Shown: positions 6,399 to 14,572 of the stretch, piece after piece
How the letters are laid out: each line of letters starts with the position of its first letter
Numbering within the stretch: the first letter of the stretch is position 1
From: Bacteroidales bacterium UBA1187
Lineage (GTDB): Bacteria; Bacteroidota; Bacteroidia; Bacteroidales; Paludibacteraceae
NCBI GenBank assembly: GCA_002309835.1
Contig: DBYL01000006.1
Coordinates: forward strand, 1 to 14,827
Direction of reading: 5' to 3'
DNA: 14,827 nucleotides
The notes under the pieces: generated by a model
The model's database searches: none
What the model was told of the DNA's origin: nothing
Seen by the model: the letters and a program-made list of their open reading frames with translations, nothing else
Translations under genes and position numbers: made by a program

Positions 6399-6424
6399 TA
6401 TATGCAATTTTTGTAGTATCTTTG
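6393..6424 (+). promoter_or_regulatory. Promoter P2 for the parC-maf-tamB gene cluster
   Basis: A -33 TTTG (6393-6396), a 20-bp spacer and a perfect -7 box TATCTTTG (6417-6424) end 29 bases before the ATG of the small membrane protein at 6454. Spacing and boxes are identical in form to the promoter at 3602-3633. No later promoter of this quality is seen before tamB, so P2 probably serves the whole cluster (inference). Confidence 0.75.
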
Positions 6425-6453
6425 CAGCCGCAATTTAAAATAACGCGTTATAT

Positions 6454-6621
6454 ATGAATCCTTTTATGAAGTATTTGGGAGTAGTTCTCCTTCTTTTAGG
6501 CGTCGTATGCCTGGTAGTGTACAAGTTCACTTTGCCGCACAATGCGTTGCTCATAGCAGCGATGGTGCTGGAAGTTGGCGGTATATTGGCATATATCTTT
6601 ATCAACAAAAAGATTGACTAA
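6454..6621 (+). CDS. Small two-helix membrane protein (55 aa)
   Basis: This short ORF reads MNPFMKYLGVVLLLLGVV..., with two hydrophobic segments (about residues 7-24 and 32-50) joined by a short YKFTLPHN loop, and ends in a basic FINKKID tail. It is therefore predicted to be a helical hairpin in the inner membrane. I believe similar small proteins lie near parC or gyrA in other Bacteroidales, but I know of no defined function. Support for a real gene comes from the good promoter 29 bases upstream, the codon use, and the 3-base gap (TAA-CGC-ATG) to parC, which fits translational coupling. Confidence 0.8.
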   Translation: MNPFMKYLGVVLLLLGVVCLVVYKFTLPHNALLIAAMVLEVGGILAYIFINKKID

Positions 6622-6624
6622 CGC

Positions 6625-9303
6625 ATGGCTGCCCAAGGCGGTTTTAACGATGCGATAAAATATCACCTGACGGGCATGTACCAGGACTGGTTCCTGGACT
6701 ATGCTTCATATGTGATATTGGAGCGTGCAGTACCGGCTATAGAGGATGGACTCAAGCCGGTACAGCGTCGTATATTGCATGCGATGAAGTGTGTGGACGA
6801 CGGTAAGTTCAACAAGGTGGCAAATATCGTCGGCCAGACCATGCAGTACCACCCGCATGGTGATGCCTCTATCGGTGATGCCCTCGTGCAGTTGGGTCAG
6901 AAAGATTTGCTCATTGACTGTCAGGGTAACTGGGGAAACATCCTTACCGGTGATGGTGCGGCGGCGCCTCGTTATATAGAGGCGCGTCTGTCGAAGTTCG
7001 CCCTCGATGCGGTCTTTAATAACAAGACCACGGAGTGGATGAAGTCCTACGACGGACGTAAGAACGAGCCTATCCACCTGCCGGTGAAATTCCCGCTGCT
7101 GCTCGCGCAGGGCGTAGAAGGTATCGCGGTGGGTTTGAACTCGAAGATCCTGCCGCATAACTTCAACGAACTTTGCGATGCTTCGCTGGCGTACCTGCGC
7201 AAGCAGGATTTCCAGCTATACCCGGATTTCCCGACGGGCGGTATTATCGACGTCACTCGCTACAATGACGGCGAGCGGGGTGGTACGGTCAAAATACGCG
7301 CGCGCATCACGAAGGCGGACGATAACAAGACGCTGATCATCACCGAGATACCATTCGGTACCACGACCTCGAAAATCATCGAGACCATCCTCAAGGCCAA
7401 CCAGAAAGGCAAGATCAAGATCCGTAAGATCGATGATTTCACGGCTGATCAGGCGCGCATCGTCGTGCAACTGGCGCCGGGTTCGTCGTCCGACAAGGCG
7501 ATCGATGCCCTCTATGCCTTTACGGACTGCGAGGTGAATATCAGTCCTAACTGCTGCGTGGTGGAGAACCGCAAACCGATCTTCACCTCTGTAAGCAACC
7601 TGCTGCGCCTCTCGACGGATAACACGATGGCGCTCCTCAAGTGGGAACTCGAGATAGAGAAAGCCGAGCTGGAGGAGAAATATTTCTATACCTCGCTGGA
7701 GAAGATCTTTATCGAGAACCGCATCTATAAGGAGGAAGGCTATGAGAATGCGCCGAGCAAGGAGAAGTTGATCGAGTTTGTGGACAATGCCCTCACGCCG
7801 TTTAAGGTCAAGCTGATCCGCGAGGTGCGTCCCGAAGATATAGAGCGCTTGTTTGAGATCAAGATGCTCCGCATCACCAAGTTCGACTCCAAGAAGGCGG
7901 ACGAGCTGATGAAGGACCTGGAGAAGAAGATCAAGGCCTGCATCAAGAATCTCAACCATCTCACGGATTATACCATCGAGTGGTTTGAGATGCTCAAGAA
8001 GAAATACGGCGAGGCCTATCCGCGTCGTACCGAGGTGCGTAACTTCGGCGCGATCAACGTCAAGGCCGTGGTGGAGAACAACGAGAAACTCTATATCAAC
8101 CGTGCCGAAGGATTTGTCGGTACGGGTCTCAAGAAAGATGAGTTCCTGTTCAACTGCTCCGATATCGATGACCTCATCGTCTTCCATAAGGACGGTCGCT
8201 ATAAGATTGTCAAGGTAGCCGAGAAACTGTTCGTCGGCACCGATATCCTCCACATCGCAGTGTTCCAGCGCGGCGATGACCGTACTGTCTATAATGTCGT
8301 CTATCGCGATGGCAAGAAAGGCACGTATTTCATGAAGCGCTTTAACGTCACCGGTGTGGCGCGCGATAAGGAATACGACCTCACGCAAGGTACGCCGGGT
8401 TCGAAGATTGTCTATTTCACAGCGAACCCCAACGGAGAGGCTGAGGTGATCAAGGTGGCGCTCAAGCCGCAACTGCATCTCAAGAAACTCGAGGTGTGCA
8501 AAGACCTGTCGGAGCTTGCCGTCAAGTCGCGTACCGCGCGCGGAAACGTGCTCACGAAATTCGACGTCAAGTCGATTACCCTCAAGCAGAAAGGTCATTC
8601 TACGCTGGGCGGACGTAAGGTGTGGTTCGATCCCGATGTGCTGCGCGTCAACTACGACGAGCATGGTATATACCTTGGCGAGTTCTGGGATGAAGATCGT
8701 ATACTCGTCATCAATAATGACGGTACGTATTATACTACGACCTTTGACCTCACCGCGCATTTCGAGGATAATATCCTGCGTATCGAGAAACTCGATCCGG
8801 ATAAGGTATGGAGCCTCATCCAATGGAATGAGGAGCTGAAGTACTACTATGGCAAGCGCTTCAAACTCGACGATGCCAATCCGAAGGTGCAGTCGATGTT
8901 AGGCGAAGATAAAGACTCACGCATCGCGTTGCTCTCTGACCGCGCTGAGGCTACTTTCCGCGTCCTCTTTGCGGATGAGAACAGAGCGCCGCTGGAGATC
9001 TTCATGCCGGATTTCATCGACGAGAAATCCGCGAAGGCGAAAGGTAAACGTATCTCGACCCTCGAGATCGCTTCGTTTGAGGATATCACTCCCGAGCCCG
9101 GAGCGTCTCCCCAAAGTAATGGGGAGAGCGGCCTCCGCCTAGAGGGGCAGGACGATGATTTTGAAGAGGGCTTAGAGGACGCTCCGCTACAGGACGGCAC
9201 GGACGTGCCTGCAGAGGAGGCTGCTCCGCAGGATTCCATTGAGGTCGAGGGTGTGACGATGACATTTGAGAAGCCGTCTGATACGCAACTGGATCTATTC
9301 TAA
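6625..9303 (+). CDS. parC: DNA topoisomerase IV subunit A
   Basis: This 892-aa subunit cuts and rejoins DNA; with ParE it decatenates daughter chromosomes. The N-terminal breakage-reunion domain (about 25-480) shows DGLKPVQRRILHAM (41-54) and YHPHGDASIGDALVQ (75-89). The catalytic tyrosine is Tyr117, with Arg116, in APRYIEARLS, followed by a GGIIDVTRYNDGERGGTVKIRARI segment. At the usual quinolone-resistance positions it has Ala81 (Ser83 of E. coli GyrA) and Asp85. The C-terminal beta-pinwheel (about 490-800) lacks a QRRGGKG GyrA box (it has KQKGHSTLGGRK), which favours ParC over GyrA. The tail (about 815-892) is acidic and low-complexity. Residues 825-842 (PGASPQSNGESGLRLEGQ) are encoded by a 53-bp palindromic repeat also found in pnp. 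The gene follows a small membrane-protein gene by 3 bases and precedes maf by 15 bases. Confidence 0.93.
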   Translation: MAAQGGFNDAIKYHLTGMYQDWFLDYASYVILERAVPAIEDGLKPVQRRILHAMKCVDDGKFNKVANIVGQTMQYHPHGDASIGDALVQLGQKDLLIDCQGNWGNILTGDGAAAPRYIEARLSKFALDAVFNNKTTEWMKSYDGRKNEPIHLPVKFPLLLAQGVEGIAVGLNSKILPHNFNELCDASLAYLRKQDFQLYPDFPTGGIIDVTRYNDGERGGTVKIRARITKADDNKTLIITEIPFGTTTSKIIETILKANQKGKIKIRKIDDFTADQARIVVQLAPGSSSDKAIDALYAFTDCEVNISPNCCVVENRKPIFTSVSNLLRLSTDNTMALLKWELEIEKAELEEKYFYTSLEKIFIENRIYKEEGYENAPSKEKLIEFVDNALTPFKVKLIREVRPEDIERLFEIKMLRITKFDSKKADELMKDLEKKIKACIKNLNHLTDYTIEWFEMLKKKYGEAYPRRTEVRNFGAINVKAVVENNEKLYINRAEGFVGTGLKKDEFLFNCSDIDDLIVFHKDGRYKIVKVAEKLFVGTDILHIAVFQRGDDRTVYNVVYRDGKKGTYFMKRFNVTGVARDKEYDLTQGTPGSKIVYFTANPNGEAEVIKVALKPQLHLKKLEVCKDLSELAVKSRTARGNVLTKFDVKSITLKQKGHSTLGGRKVWFDPDVLRVNYDEHGIYLGEFWDEDRILVINNDGTYYTTTFDLTAHFEDNILRIEKLDPDKVWSLIQWNEELKYYYGKRFKLDDANPKVQSMLGEDKDSRIALLSDRAEATFRVLFADENRAPLEIFMPDFIDEKSAKAKGKRISTLEIASFEDITPEPGASPQSNGESGLRLEGQDDDFEEGLEDAPLQDGTDVPAEEAAPQDSIEVEGVTMTFEKPSDTQLDLF
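9097..9149 (+). repeat. 53-bp palindromic element inside parC (copy A)
   Basis: The element starts CCCGGAGCGTCTCCCC and ends GCGGCCTCCGCCTAGAGG then GGCA. It aligns without gaps over 53 positions with the reverse complement of 14520-14572. The hairpin TCTCCCC (9106-9112), 8-nt loop, GGGGAGA (9121-9127) corresponds to TCCTCCC / GGGAGGA in the other copy, with two paired compensatory changes. The outer bases GGAG / CTCC can also pair. In parC it is read in frame as residues 825-842. Confidence 0.85.
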
Positions 9304-9304
9304 T

Positions 9305-9310
9305 AGGAGG
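9305..9310 (+). promoter_or_regulatory. Strong Shine-Dalgarno site for maf
   Basis: AGGAGG lies 8 bases before the maf ATG at 9319. Bacteroidota genes usually lack such a motif, and none of the other starts in this window has one so clear. It fixes the maf start. Confidence 0.6.
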
Positions 9311-9318
9311 CTTGGCCT

Positions 9319-9900
9319 ATGACTAAGGTGCCGTTACATATCTTGCTCGGCAGTGCCTCTCCTCGCCGCCGCGAATTGATGTCCGGTCTGGATATTCCCT
9401 TCACTGCGATATCTATTGATGCCGATGAGTCGTACCCGTCTCATTTGAAGGCCGGAGATATTCCGGCTTTCATCTCTCGCGCGAAGGCGCAGGCGTACCT
9501 GCCTCTGTTGCGCGAAGACGAACTGCTCATCACTGCCGATACGATCGTCTGGTTAGACGGGCAGATGCTCGGTAAACCGCATGACGAGGCCGACGCGGTA
9601 GCGATGTTGCATCGCCTCTCCGGGAAGACGCATCAGGTCTATACAGCCGTCACGCTCGTGCAAAAAGACGGCGAGATGGAGACCATGGTCGATTGCACCG
9701 ATGTCACTTTCGCTCATCTCACGGACGAGGAGATAGCGCATTATGTAGCCAAATACCGTCCGCTGGATAAAGCCGGCGCTTACGGCGTGCAGGAGTGGAT
9801 AGGCTATATAGCCTGCGTAGAGATGAAGGGTTCGTATTTTAATGTAATGGGATTTCCGACGCATCTGGTGTATCCCGCTATCCAAAGACGATTAGCTTAA
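9319..9900 (+). CDS. maf: Maf/YhdE-family nucleotide pyrophosphatase (dTTP/UTP type)
   Basis: This 193-aa cytosolic enzyme of the Maf family (PF02545) hydrolyses non-canonical or excess nucleoside triphosphates to monophosphates plus pyrophosphate. The family signatures are in order: LLGSASPRRREL (9-20), ITADTIVWLDGQMLGKP (71-87, catalytic Asp74), LSGKTHQVYTAV (100-111), DKAGAYGVQE (150-159) and GSYFNVMGFP (171-180). The SGKTHQVYTAV and AGAYGVQE motifs fit the dTTPase/UTPase branch (YhdE-like) better than the m7GTP branch (YceF-like). It sits 15 bases after parC, with an AGGAGG site, and ends 3 bases before tamB (TAA-CGC-ATG), so all three genes are probably cotranscribed. Confidence 0.93.
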   Translation: MTKVPLHILLGSASPRRRELMSGLDIPFTAISIDADESYPSHLKAGDIPAFISRAKAQAYLPLLREDELLITADTIVWLDGQMLGKPHDEADAVAMLHRLSGKTHQVYTAVTLVQKDGEMETMVDCTDVTFAHLTDEEIAHYVAKYRPLDKAGAYGVQEWIGYIACVEMKGSYFNVMGFPTHLVYPAIQRRLA

Positions 9901-9903
9901 CGC

Positions 9904-12900
9904 ATGAAACGCGCACTGTACATATTGGGCGTATTGATAGTCAGCATCCTACTGGTTGGTAGTATGCTGGTAGCTGTCTTGATGTCCAATAGTGTAGAGA
10001 CGGCAGCGGTACGACTGGTGACGGAAGAGCTGTCGCGCGCGTTAGGCACGAAGGCGCAGGTGGGCGCAGTGGAATATCATTTCCCGGCGCGACTGACTAT
10101 CCGCGATGTCTATCTCGAGGACCAGCAGCACGATACACTGGCGTATGTAGGCGAGGCCTATGCGCATTTCCGTCCGCTGGGCTTGCGCAATAATGAGATC
10201 ACGTTCTCGCATCTCCATCTGACAGATGTCACGGCGAATATCTACCGTCTGCCGGATAGCACGTGGAACTACCAGTTCCTGTTGCCCCCGTCGCAAGAGG
10301 AGGATACCACTTCGAGTCCGTTGCAGAGTATCATCTCGGTACGCGATATCCGCCTGGATAATGTGCGGCTGCGGGTGGAGGACTATCACATTGCTCTCAC
10401 GCACGCGCACATGGACCTCAATCGGTTCTCCGAGGAGGAGCTGGATGCGCAGATATCTGAACTCGCGGGCTCCGTACGCCGTACGCCGGAGGAGGAATAT
10501 CCGACGCCTCTGGTGGTGAAGGACCTCAAGGCGCATTTGATTTATAACGACACGCTGCTGGCCCTGCCTAAGCTCTCGGCGCAACTGCCGAACTCGAAGT
10601 TAGACCTGAGTGGAGTGGAGTTGCATTTCCCGGAGAACGATACGATTTATCTCACCGAAGATGCGCATGATATATCCTTTGATTTGAATTTCCATGAGGC
10701 AGACGTGACGCCGAGTGACTTGGCGTTGCTGGTGCCGAAGCTGGAGACGCTCACGCGCCCGATAGGTGTGCGCGGCCATTTCGGCGGTACGCTGGACTCC
10801 CTCTCTTTCCGCGACCTGGAGGTGCGTTATAATGGCGCTACGGTGGTAGAAGGTGACATCGCGGCGATAGGTCTGCCGGACCTGTCGAACCCGTATGTAC
10901 GGGCGAACTTCACGCAGATGCAGACCAATGCCTCGCAGTTACAGGACTTCCTTTCCCAACTCAACGGCCATCCTATCCGTCTGCCGGTACAGATCCATCG
11001 CTTAGGCACTATTCACTACCGCGGTCTGGCGGAGGGACGACTGCATGACCTGACGCTGCATGGTGCTTTCCGTACTGCTTTAGGCGTCATATCGACAGAC
11101 GGTACTGTGCGCTCCGATTCCCTGTTCAGTCATATGCAATATAAAGCCCGCGTGACTACCAAGCAGTTCCGCGTGGGCCGTTTGATCGGTCATGCGCCGC
11201 TGAAGTCGGTCACGCTGGATGTGCGTACGGAGGGTACGGTGGATGAAGGGAAAGCGCGGGGAGATATCCGGGCGAAAATCCGCGAACTGACCTATAACGA
11301 CTATACCTACGATGATATAGAAATCAACGGTAGTTATGAGCCGAAGCGCTATCAGGGACGGATGAGTATCAATGACCGGAATCTGGCGATGGCATTCGAC
11401 GGTGTATTCAATGTACAGGACCGCAATCCGGAAATCAATTTCAATCTCCGCTGCAGTAATTTCAATCTCGTTCCGCTGATGCCCAACGACAGCCGTTGGC
11501 TGGAGAAACAAGTCATGCCGCAGCGTCTCTCGTTCGCTATGGCGGTGGATTTGGATGGAGTGGAGTTGGATCGTATGAACGGATATATGGTTATCGATTC
11601 GCTCTTCCTCGCTACGCGTAAGGACTCCTTGCTGACGCGTCAGATCTCGCTATTGGTTTCCGCCTCGGCGGACCATGCGAAGACCATCACGCTTCGTTCG
11701 GATTATATGAATGCGGAGACGGATGGTACGTTCCGCTACAAAGACCTCGTGCCGGCGGTGCAGGCGATGATGCATCATTATCTGCCTACTGCGGTAGATG
11801 CACCTGCGCAGACGTGGCAACCCGTGTCGCTGCGGCTGAAAGCCGACGGCCAGCGTCTGCGTGAAATCCAGCGTCTGTATGAAGCCCCCGTGACGCTCAG
11901 CGACCATCCTACGCTGCGCGCTACGGCGCGTCTGCAACCCGGACAAGAGCCTTCGCTCGACATGCGTTTTACTGCGCCGGGTATCCGCGCGGGTAGTACG
12001 CCTGTGCATGACCTGACGATAGACCTCAAGACGCTGCATGAGTCGCTCGGAATGTCTCTTTCCGCCGAAGCGATGCAGATGCAGACGGTGCTCTCTACGC
12101 TCGCTTTCCGCGATACGCTCGTGACGCATCTCACGCTCCGCAGTCAGTCGCGTGTAGATGAACTGCTGCCGGAGGGCTGGAAGGATCTCTCGCCGCGTGA
12201 ATTGCAACGCGCCCTCTCATCGGATCTCACTTTCCATGAGCGTCAGCGCGCGCTCCTGGCGGCGCAGCGAGCAGGAGACTACGGAGGTGATATCCGCGCC
12301 ATCACGCATTTCTCAAAATATGCCAATAAGCCGCTGATAGATGTCCATTTCATGCCCGGCACGATGGTGCTGCGCGACTCGCTCTATACGATCGGCGAGA
12401 GCCGCTTGACGTATGTGGCGGCGGATACGATGCTCCAGGTGGATCATTTCCTCTTTGAGGGTGGTGGCCAGCATATCATGGCGGATGGACTGGCGTCCAA
12501 GCGCGTGACGGATACGCTCTCGGTTGACCTGCGCCGTGTGGATGCATCGTATGTGGTGCCGTTTGTACTGCCGGTACAAACGATCATGTTCAATGGCTTG
12601 GTATCCGGTAAGGCGAATATAGCATCCGTCTTCCGGCACCCGAAGATAGAGACGAAGGTACATGTGGATTCCATGGGGCTTAATAACACCTATTTCGGCG
12701 ACGCGGATGTGGACCTGCATATATACGACTCGCTGGCATTCCATGCCGATGTCTATCGGCCTACTCGCAAGGTGGTGAACCTCGATGGTAAGGCCCTCTT
12801 CGACGGTTCCGGTGTCTGGGAATTGAATATGGATGCGGATTCCGTACCGCTGGCGTTTATCAACCACTGGACGACGAGCGTGCTACGTGACCTCGATGGT

Positions 12901-14499
12901 AATGCTACGGGTAAGGTTATCGTAGGCGGACGCAAAGGACTGACGTATGTGCTGCTCCGCGCTGCGGCGCAAAACGCGTCGTTGACACTGCCGTGGACAG
13001 GAGCCCGCTATACGATACCCGAAGATACGATAGTCATGGATACGATGTCTATCGAGTTCCCCCACGTGCGGCTGCATGATGCGGAAGGTAACCTCGTAGA
13101 GGTGGAGGGCGCAATCGAGCATGACCAGTTTAAGGATTTCGTGCTCAATTTGCATGTCGATGCGCATGATGCCCTTGTCTTCGATTCCGAAGAGCCCGGA
13201 GCAATGCTGCAGGGCCATGTGTATGCACGCGGACATGTGGATGTCACCGGACCGGAAAACGATATACTCGTCTCGGCGGATGCCGTGACTTCGCGGAACT
13301 CACGCTTCCGGCTCTCTGTGGATAATGTAGCTTCGGCGTATGAATCGAACTTCATCCATTTCGTCTCAGCAAAAAATACATCTGCAGAAGTAGAGGAAGA
13401 GACGGAACCCGAAGAGACCGACCTCGATAATATAGACCTGGTGGTCAACGGCAATACCAAGTCCGGTACGAATGCGGACGAACTCTATCAGCGTGCCGGT
13501 AGAGCGCTCATCAAACTAAATCTGGAGGTGAACCCGATGCTGCAGTTCCAACTCGTCTTAGGCGAGCGAAACGGCGACCGCATCATGGCGCGCGGTAATG
13601 GTGCGCTGCGATTGACGTATGACACGGAGACCGGCGATGTACGTCTGCTCGGTACGTATGATATCGATCAAGGAACGCTCTCATATACCATCGCAAATGT
13701 GATACGTAAGGAGTTTACGGTAGGTGAGGGTTCTACGATTGTCTTCTCCGGCGATGCGACAAATCCGCAACTGGATGTGACGGCGAAATATAAAGTGACG
13801 GCAAACCTGCGTGACCTCTTCGGCGATGAGGCAGACCAATTGGCTACCTCGCGATCGAATATCCCGGTGCTCACCTGTCTGCATCTGACAGGTATGCTGT
13901 CGAGCCCTATCCTCTCGTTTGCACTCGAGTTCCCGCAAAGCGACCAGGCTATCCAGCAGCAGGTGCGCCAGATCATCAATACCGATGAGATGCTGATGCG
14001 TCAGGTCATCTATCTGCTTGTCTTCGGGCGGTTCTTCACGCCGGATTATATGTCTATCTCGCAGTACGCTACCCTCAACTCCACCTATTCGCTGCTCTCG
14101 TCCACCGTGACGAGTCAGATCAACGCATGGTTATCCAAACTGACGGATATACTGACGCTGGGTGTGGCTATCCGTTCCGATGGAGAAGGAGCCGGTAGCA
14201 GTAGCGAATACGAGGCGCAATTCCAGTTGCAACCGGTAGACCGACTGGTCATCAACGGTAACGTAGGATATCGCTATAATGATATCTCTAATCAGCCTTT
14301 CTTCGGCGATCTGGATGTAGAGGTGCTGCTGACGGAGGATGGGCAATGGCGTATGAAAGGATATACGCATACCGTCGATAAATACTCGCTTCGCCAGGCT
14401 TCGACGATCCAGGGCTTCGGCTTCCTATGGAAGAAAGATTTCAACTGGCCGGAACGCAAGAAGAAAGAGAAGAAAGACAAAAAAGAAAGCGCTGAGTGA
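9904..14499 (+). CDS. tamB: TamB-type translocation/assembly module protein (DUF490)
   Basis: This 1531-aa envelope protein has one N-terminal transmembrane segment (about residues 4-28, LYILGVLIVSILLVGSMLVA) and a very long periplasmic part of repeating beta-strands, as in AsmA-like/TamB proteins. These form a hydrophobic groove bridging the inner and outer membranes and help with outer-membrane protein or phospholipid delivery. The conserved C-terminal TamB domain (PF04357) starts near residue 1177 (IDLVVNGNTKSG) and includes GTYDIDQGTLSYTIANVIRK and NPQLDVTAKYKV. It ends in a beta-barrel-like VEVLLTEDGQWRMKGY and a Lys/Glu-rich tail (KKKEKKDKKESAE). An acidic EVEEETEPEETD linker precedes the domain. 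Start: ATG 3 bases after maf, immediately followed by a basic then hydrophobic sequence. The stop codon lies in the loop of a terminator hairpin. No BamA/TamA-like partner is in the window. Confidence 0.92.
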   Translation: MKRALYILGVLIVSILLVGSMLVAVLMSNSVETAAVRLVTEELSRALGTKAQVGAVEYHFPARLTIRDVYLEDQQHDTLAYVGEAYAHFRPLGLRNNEITFSHLHLTDVTANIYRLPDSTWNYQFLLPPSQEEDTTSSPLQSIISVRDIRLDNVRLRVEDYHIALTHAHMDLNRFSEEELDAQISELAGSVRRTPEEEYPTPLVVKDLKAHLIYNDTLLALPKLSAQLPNSKLDLSGVELHFPENDTIYLTEDAHDISFDLNFHEADVTPSDLALLVPKLETLTRPIGVRGHFGGTLDSLSFRDLEVRYNGATVVEGDIAAIGLPDLSNPYVRANFTQMQTNASQLQDFLSQLNGHPIRLPVQIHRLGTIHYRGLAEGRLHDLTLHGAFRTALGVISTDGTVRSDSLFSHMQYKARVTTKQFRVGRLIGHAPLKSVTLDVRTEGTVDEGKARGDIRAKIRELTYNDYTYDDIEINGSYEPKRYQGRMSINDRNLAMAFDGVFNVQDRNPEINFNLRCSNFNLVPLMPNDSRWLEKQVMPQRLSFAMAVDLDGVELDRMNGYMVIDSLFLATRKDSLLTRQISLLVSASADHAKTITLRSDYMNAETDGTFRYKDLVPAVQAMMHHYLPTAVDAPAQTWQPVSLRLKADGQRLREIQRLYEAPVTLSDHPTLRATARLQPGQEPSLDMRFTAPGIRAGSTPVHDLTIDLKTLHESLGMSLSAEAMQMQTVLSTLAFRDTLVTHLTLRSQSRVDELLPEGWKDLSPRELQRALSSDLTFHERQRALLAAQRAGDYGGDIRAITHFSKYANKPLIDVHFMPGTMVLRDSLYTIGESRLTYVAADTMLQVDHFLFEGGGQHIMADGLASKRVTDTLSVDLRRVDASYVVPFVLPVQTIMFNGLVSGKANIASVFRHPKIETKVHVDSMGLNNTYFGDADVDLHIYDSLAFHADVYRPTRKVVNLDGKALFDGSGVWELNMDADSVPLAFINHWTTSVLRDLDGNATGKVIVGGRKGLTYVLLRAAAQNASLTLPWTGARYTIPEDTIVMDTMSIEFPHVRLHDAEGNLVEVEGAIEHDQFKDFVLNLHVDAHDALVFDSEEPGAMLQGHVYARGHVDVTGPENDILVSADAVTSRNSRFRLSVDNVASAYESNFIHFVSAKNTSAEVEEETEPEETDLDNIDLVVNGNTKSGTNADELYQRAGRALIKLNLEVNPMLQFQLVLGERNGDRIMARGNGALRLTYDTETGDVRLLGTYDIDQGTLSYTIANVIRKEFTVGEGSTIVFSGDATNPQLDVTAKYKVTANLRDLFGDEADQLATSRSNIPVLTCLHLTGMLSSPILSFALEFPQSDQAIQQQVRQIINTDEMLMRQVIYLLVFGRFFTPDYMSISQYATLNSTYSLLSSTVTSQINAWLSKLTDILTLGVAIRSDGEGAGSSSEYEAQFQLQPVDRLVINGNVGYRYNDISNQPFFGDLDVEVLLTEDGQWRMKGYTHTVDKYSLRQASTIQGFGFLWKKDFNWPERKKKEKKDKKESAE

Positions 14500-14512
14500 T
14501 CAGCGCTTTTTA
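14488..14512. terminator. Intrinsic terminator at the tamB stop, possibly bidirectional
   Basis: A perfect 8-bp stem, AGCGCTGA (14488-14495) and TCAGCGCT (14500-14507), with loop GTGA is followed by TTTTATTATTT. The tamB TGA lies in the loop. On the minus strand the stem is followed by TTCTTTTTTG, so it may also end transcripts from the convergent pnp. Confidence 0.85.
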
Positions 14513-14519
14513 TTATTTA

Positions 14520-14572
14520 TGCCCTTCTAGGCGGAGGCCGCTCCTCCCGCTTCAACGGGAGGATGCTCCGGG
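14520..14572 (-). repeat. 53-bp palindromic element at the 3' end of pnp (copy B)
   Basis: On the minus strand this reads CCCGGAGCATCCTCCC to GCGGCCTCCGCCTAGAAG then GGCA, aligned without gaps to copy A in parC. The stem is TCCTCCC / GGGAGGA. The loop GTTGAAGC contains the pnp stop codon TGA. The first 23 or so bases therefore encode the PNPase C-terminus (PGASSR), and the rest is 3' untranslated, lying 20 bases from the tamB stop. Confidence 0.85.

Noticed and set aside
7216..8823. 535-codon open frame on the minus strand.
   Set aside because: It lies entirely antisense within parC; the protein has no recognisable motif and reflects codon bias of the real gene. The same applies to the other long antisense frames under tamB, dprA and the phosphatase.
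13192..13202. Third possible copy of the 53-bp palindromic element in tamB (shared GAGCCCGGAGC).
   Set aside because: Only the first 11 bases match; the hairpin and the GCGGCCTCCGCC block are absent, so chance similarity is likely.
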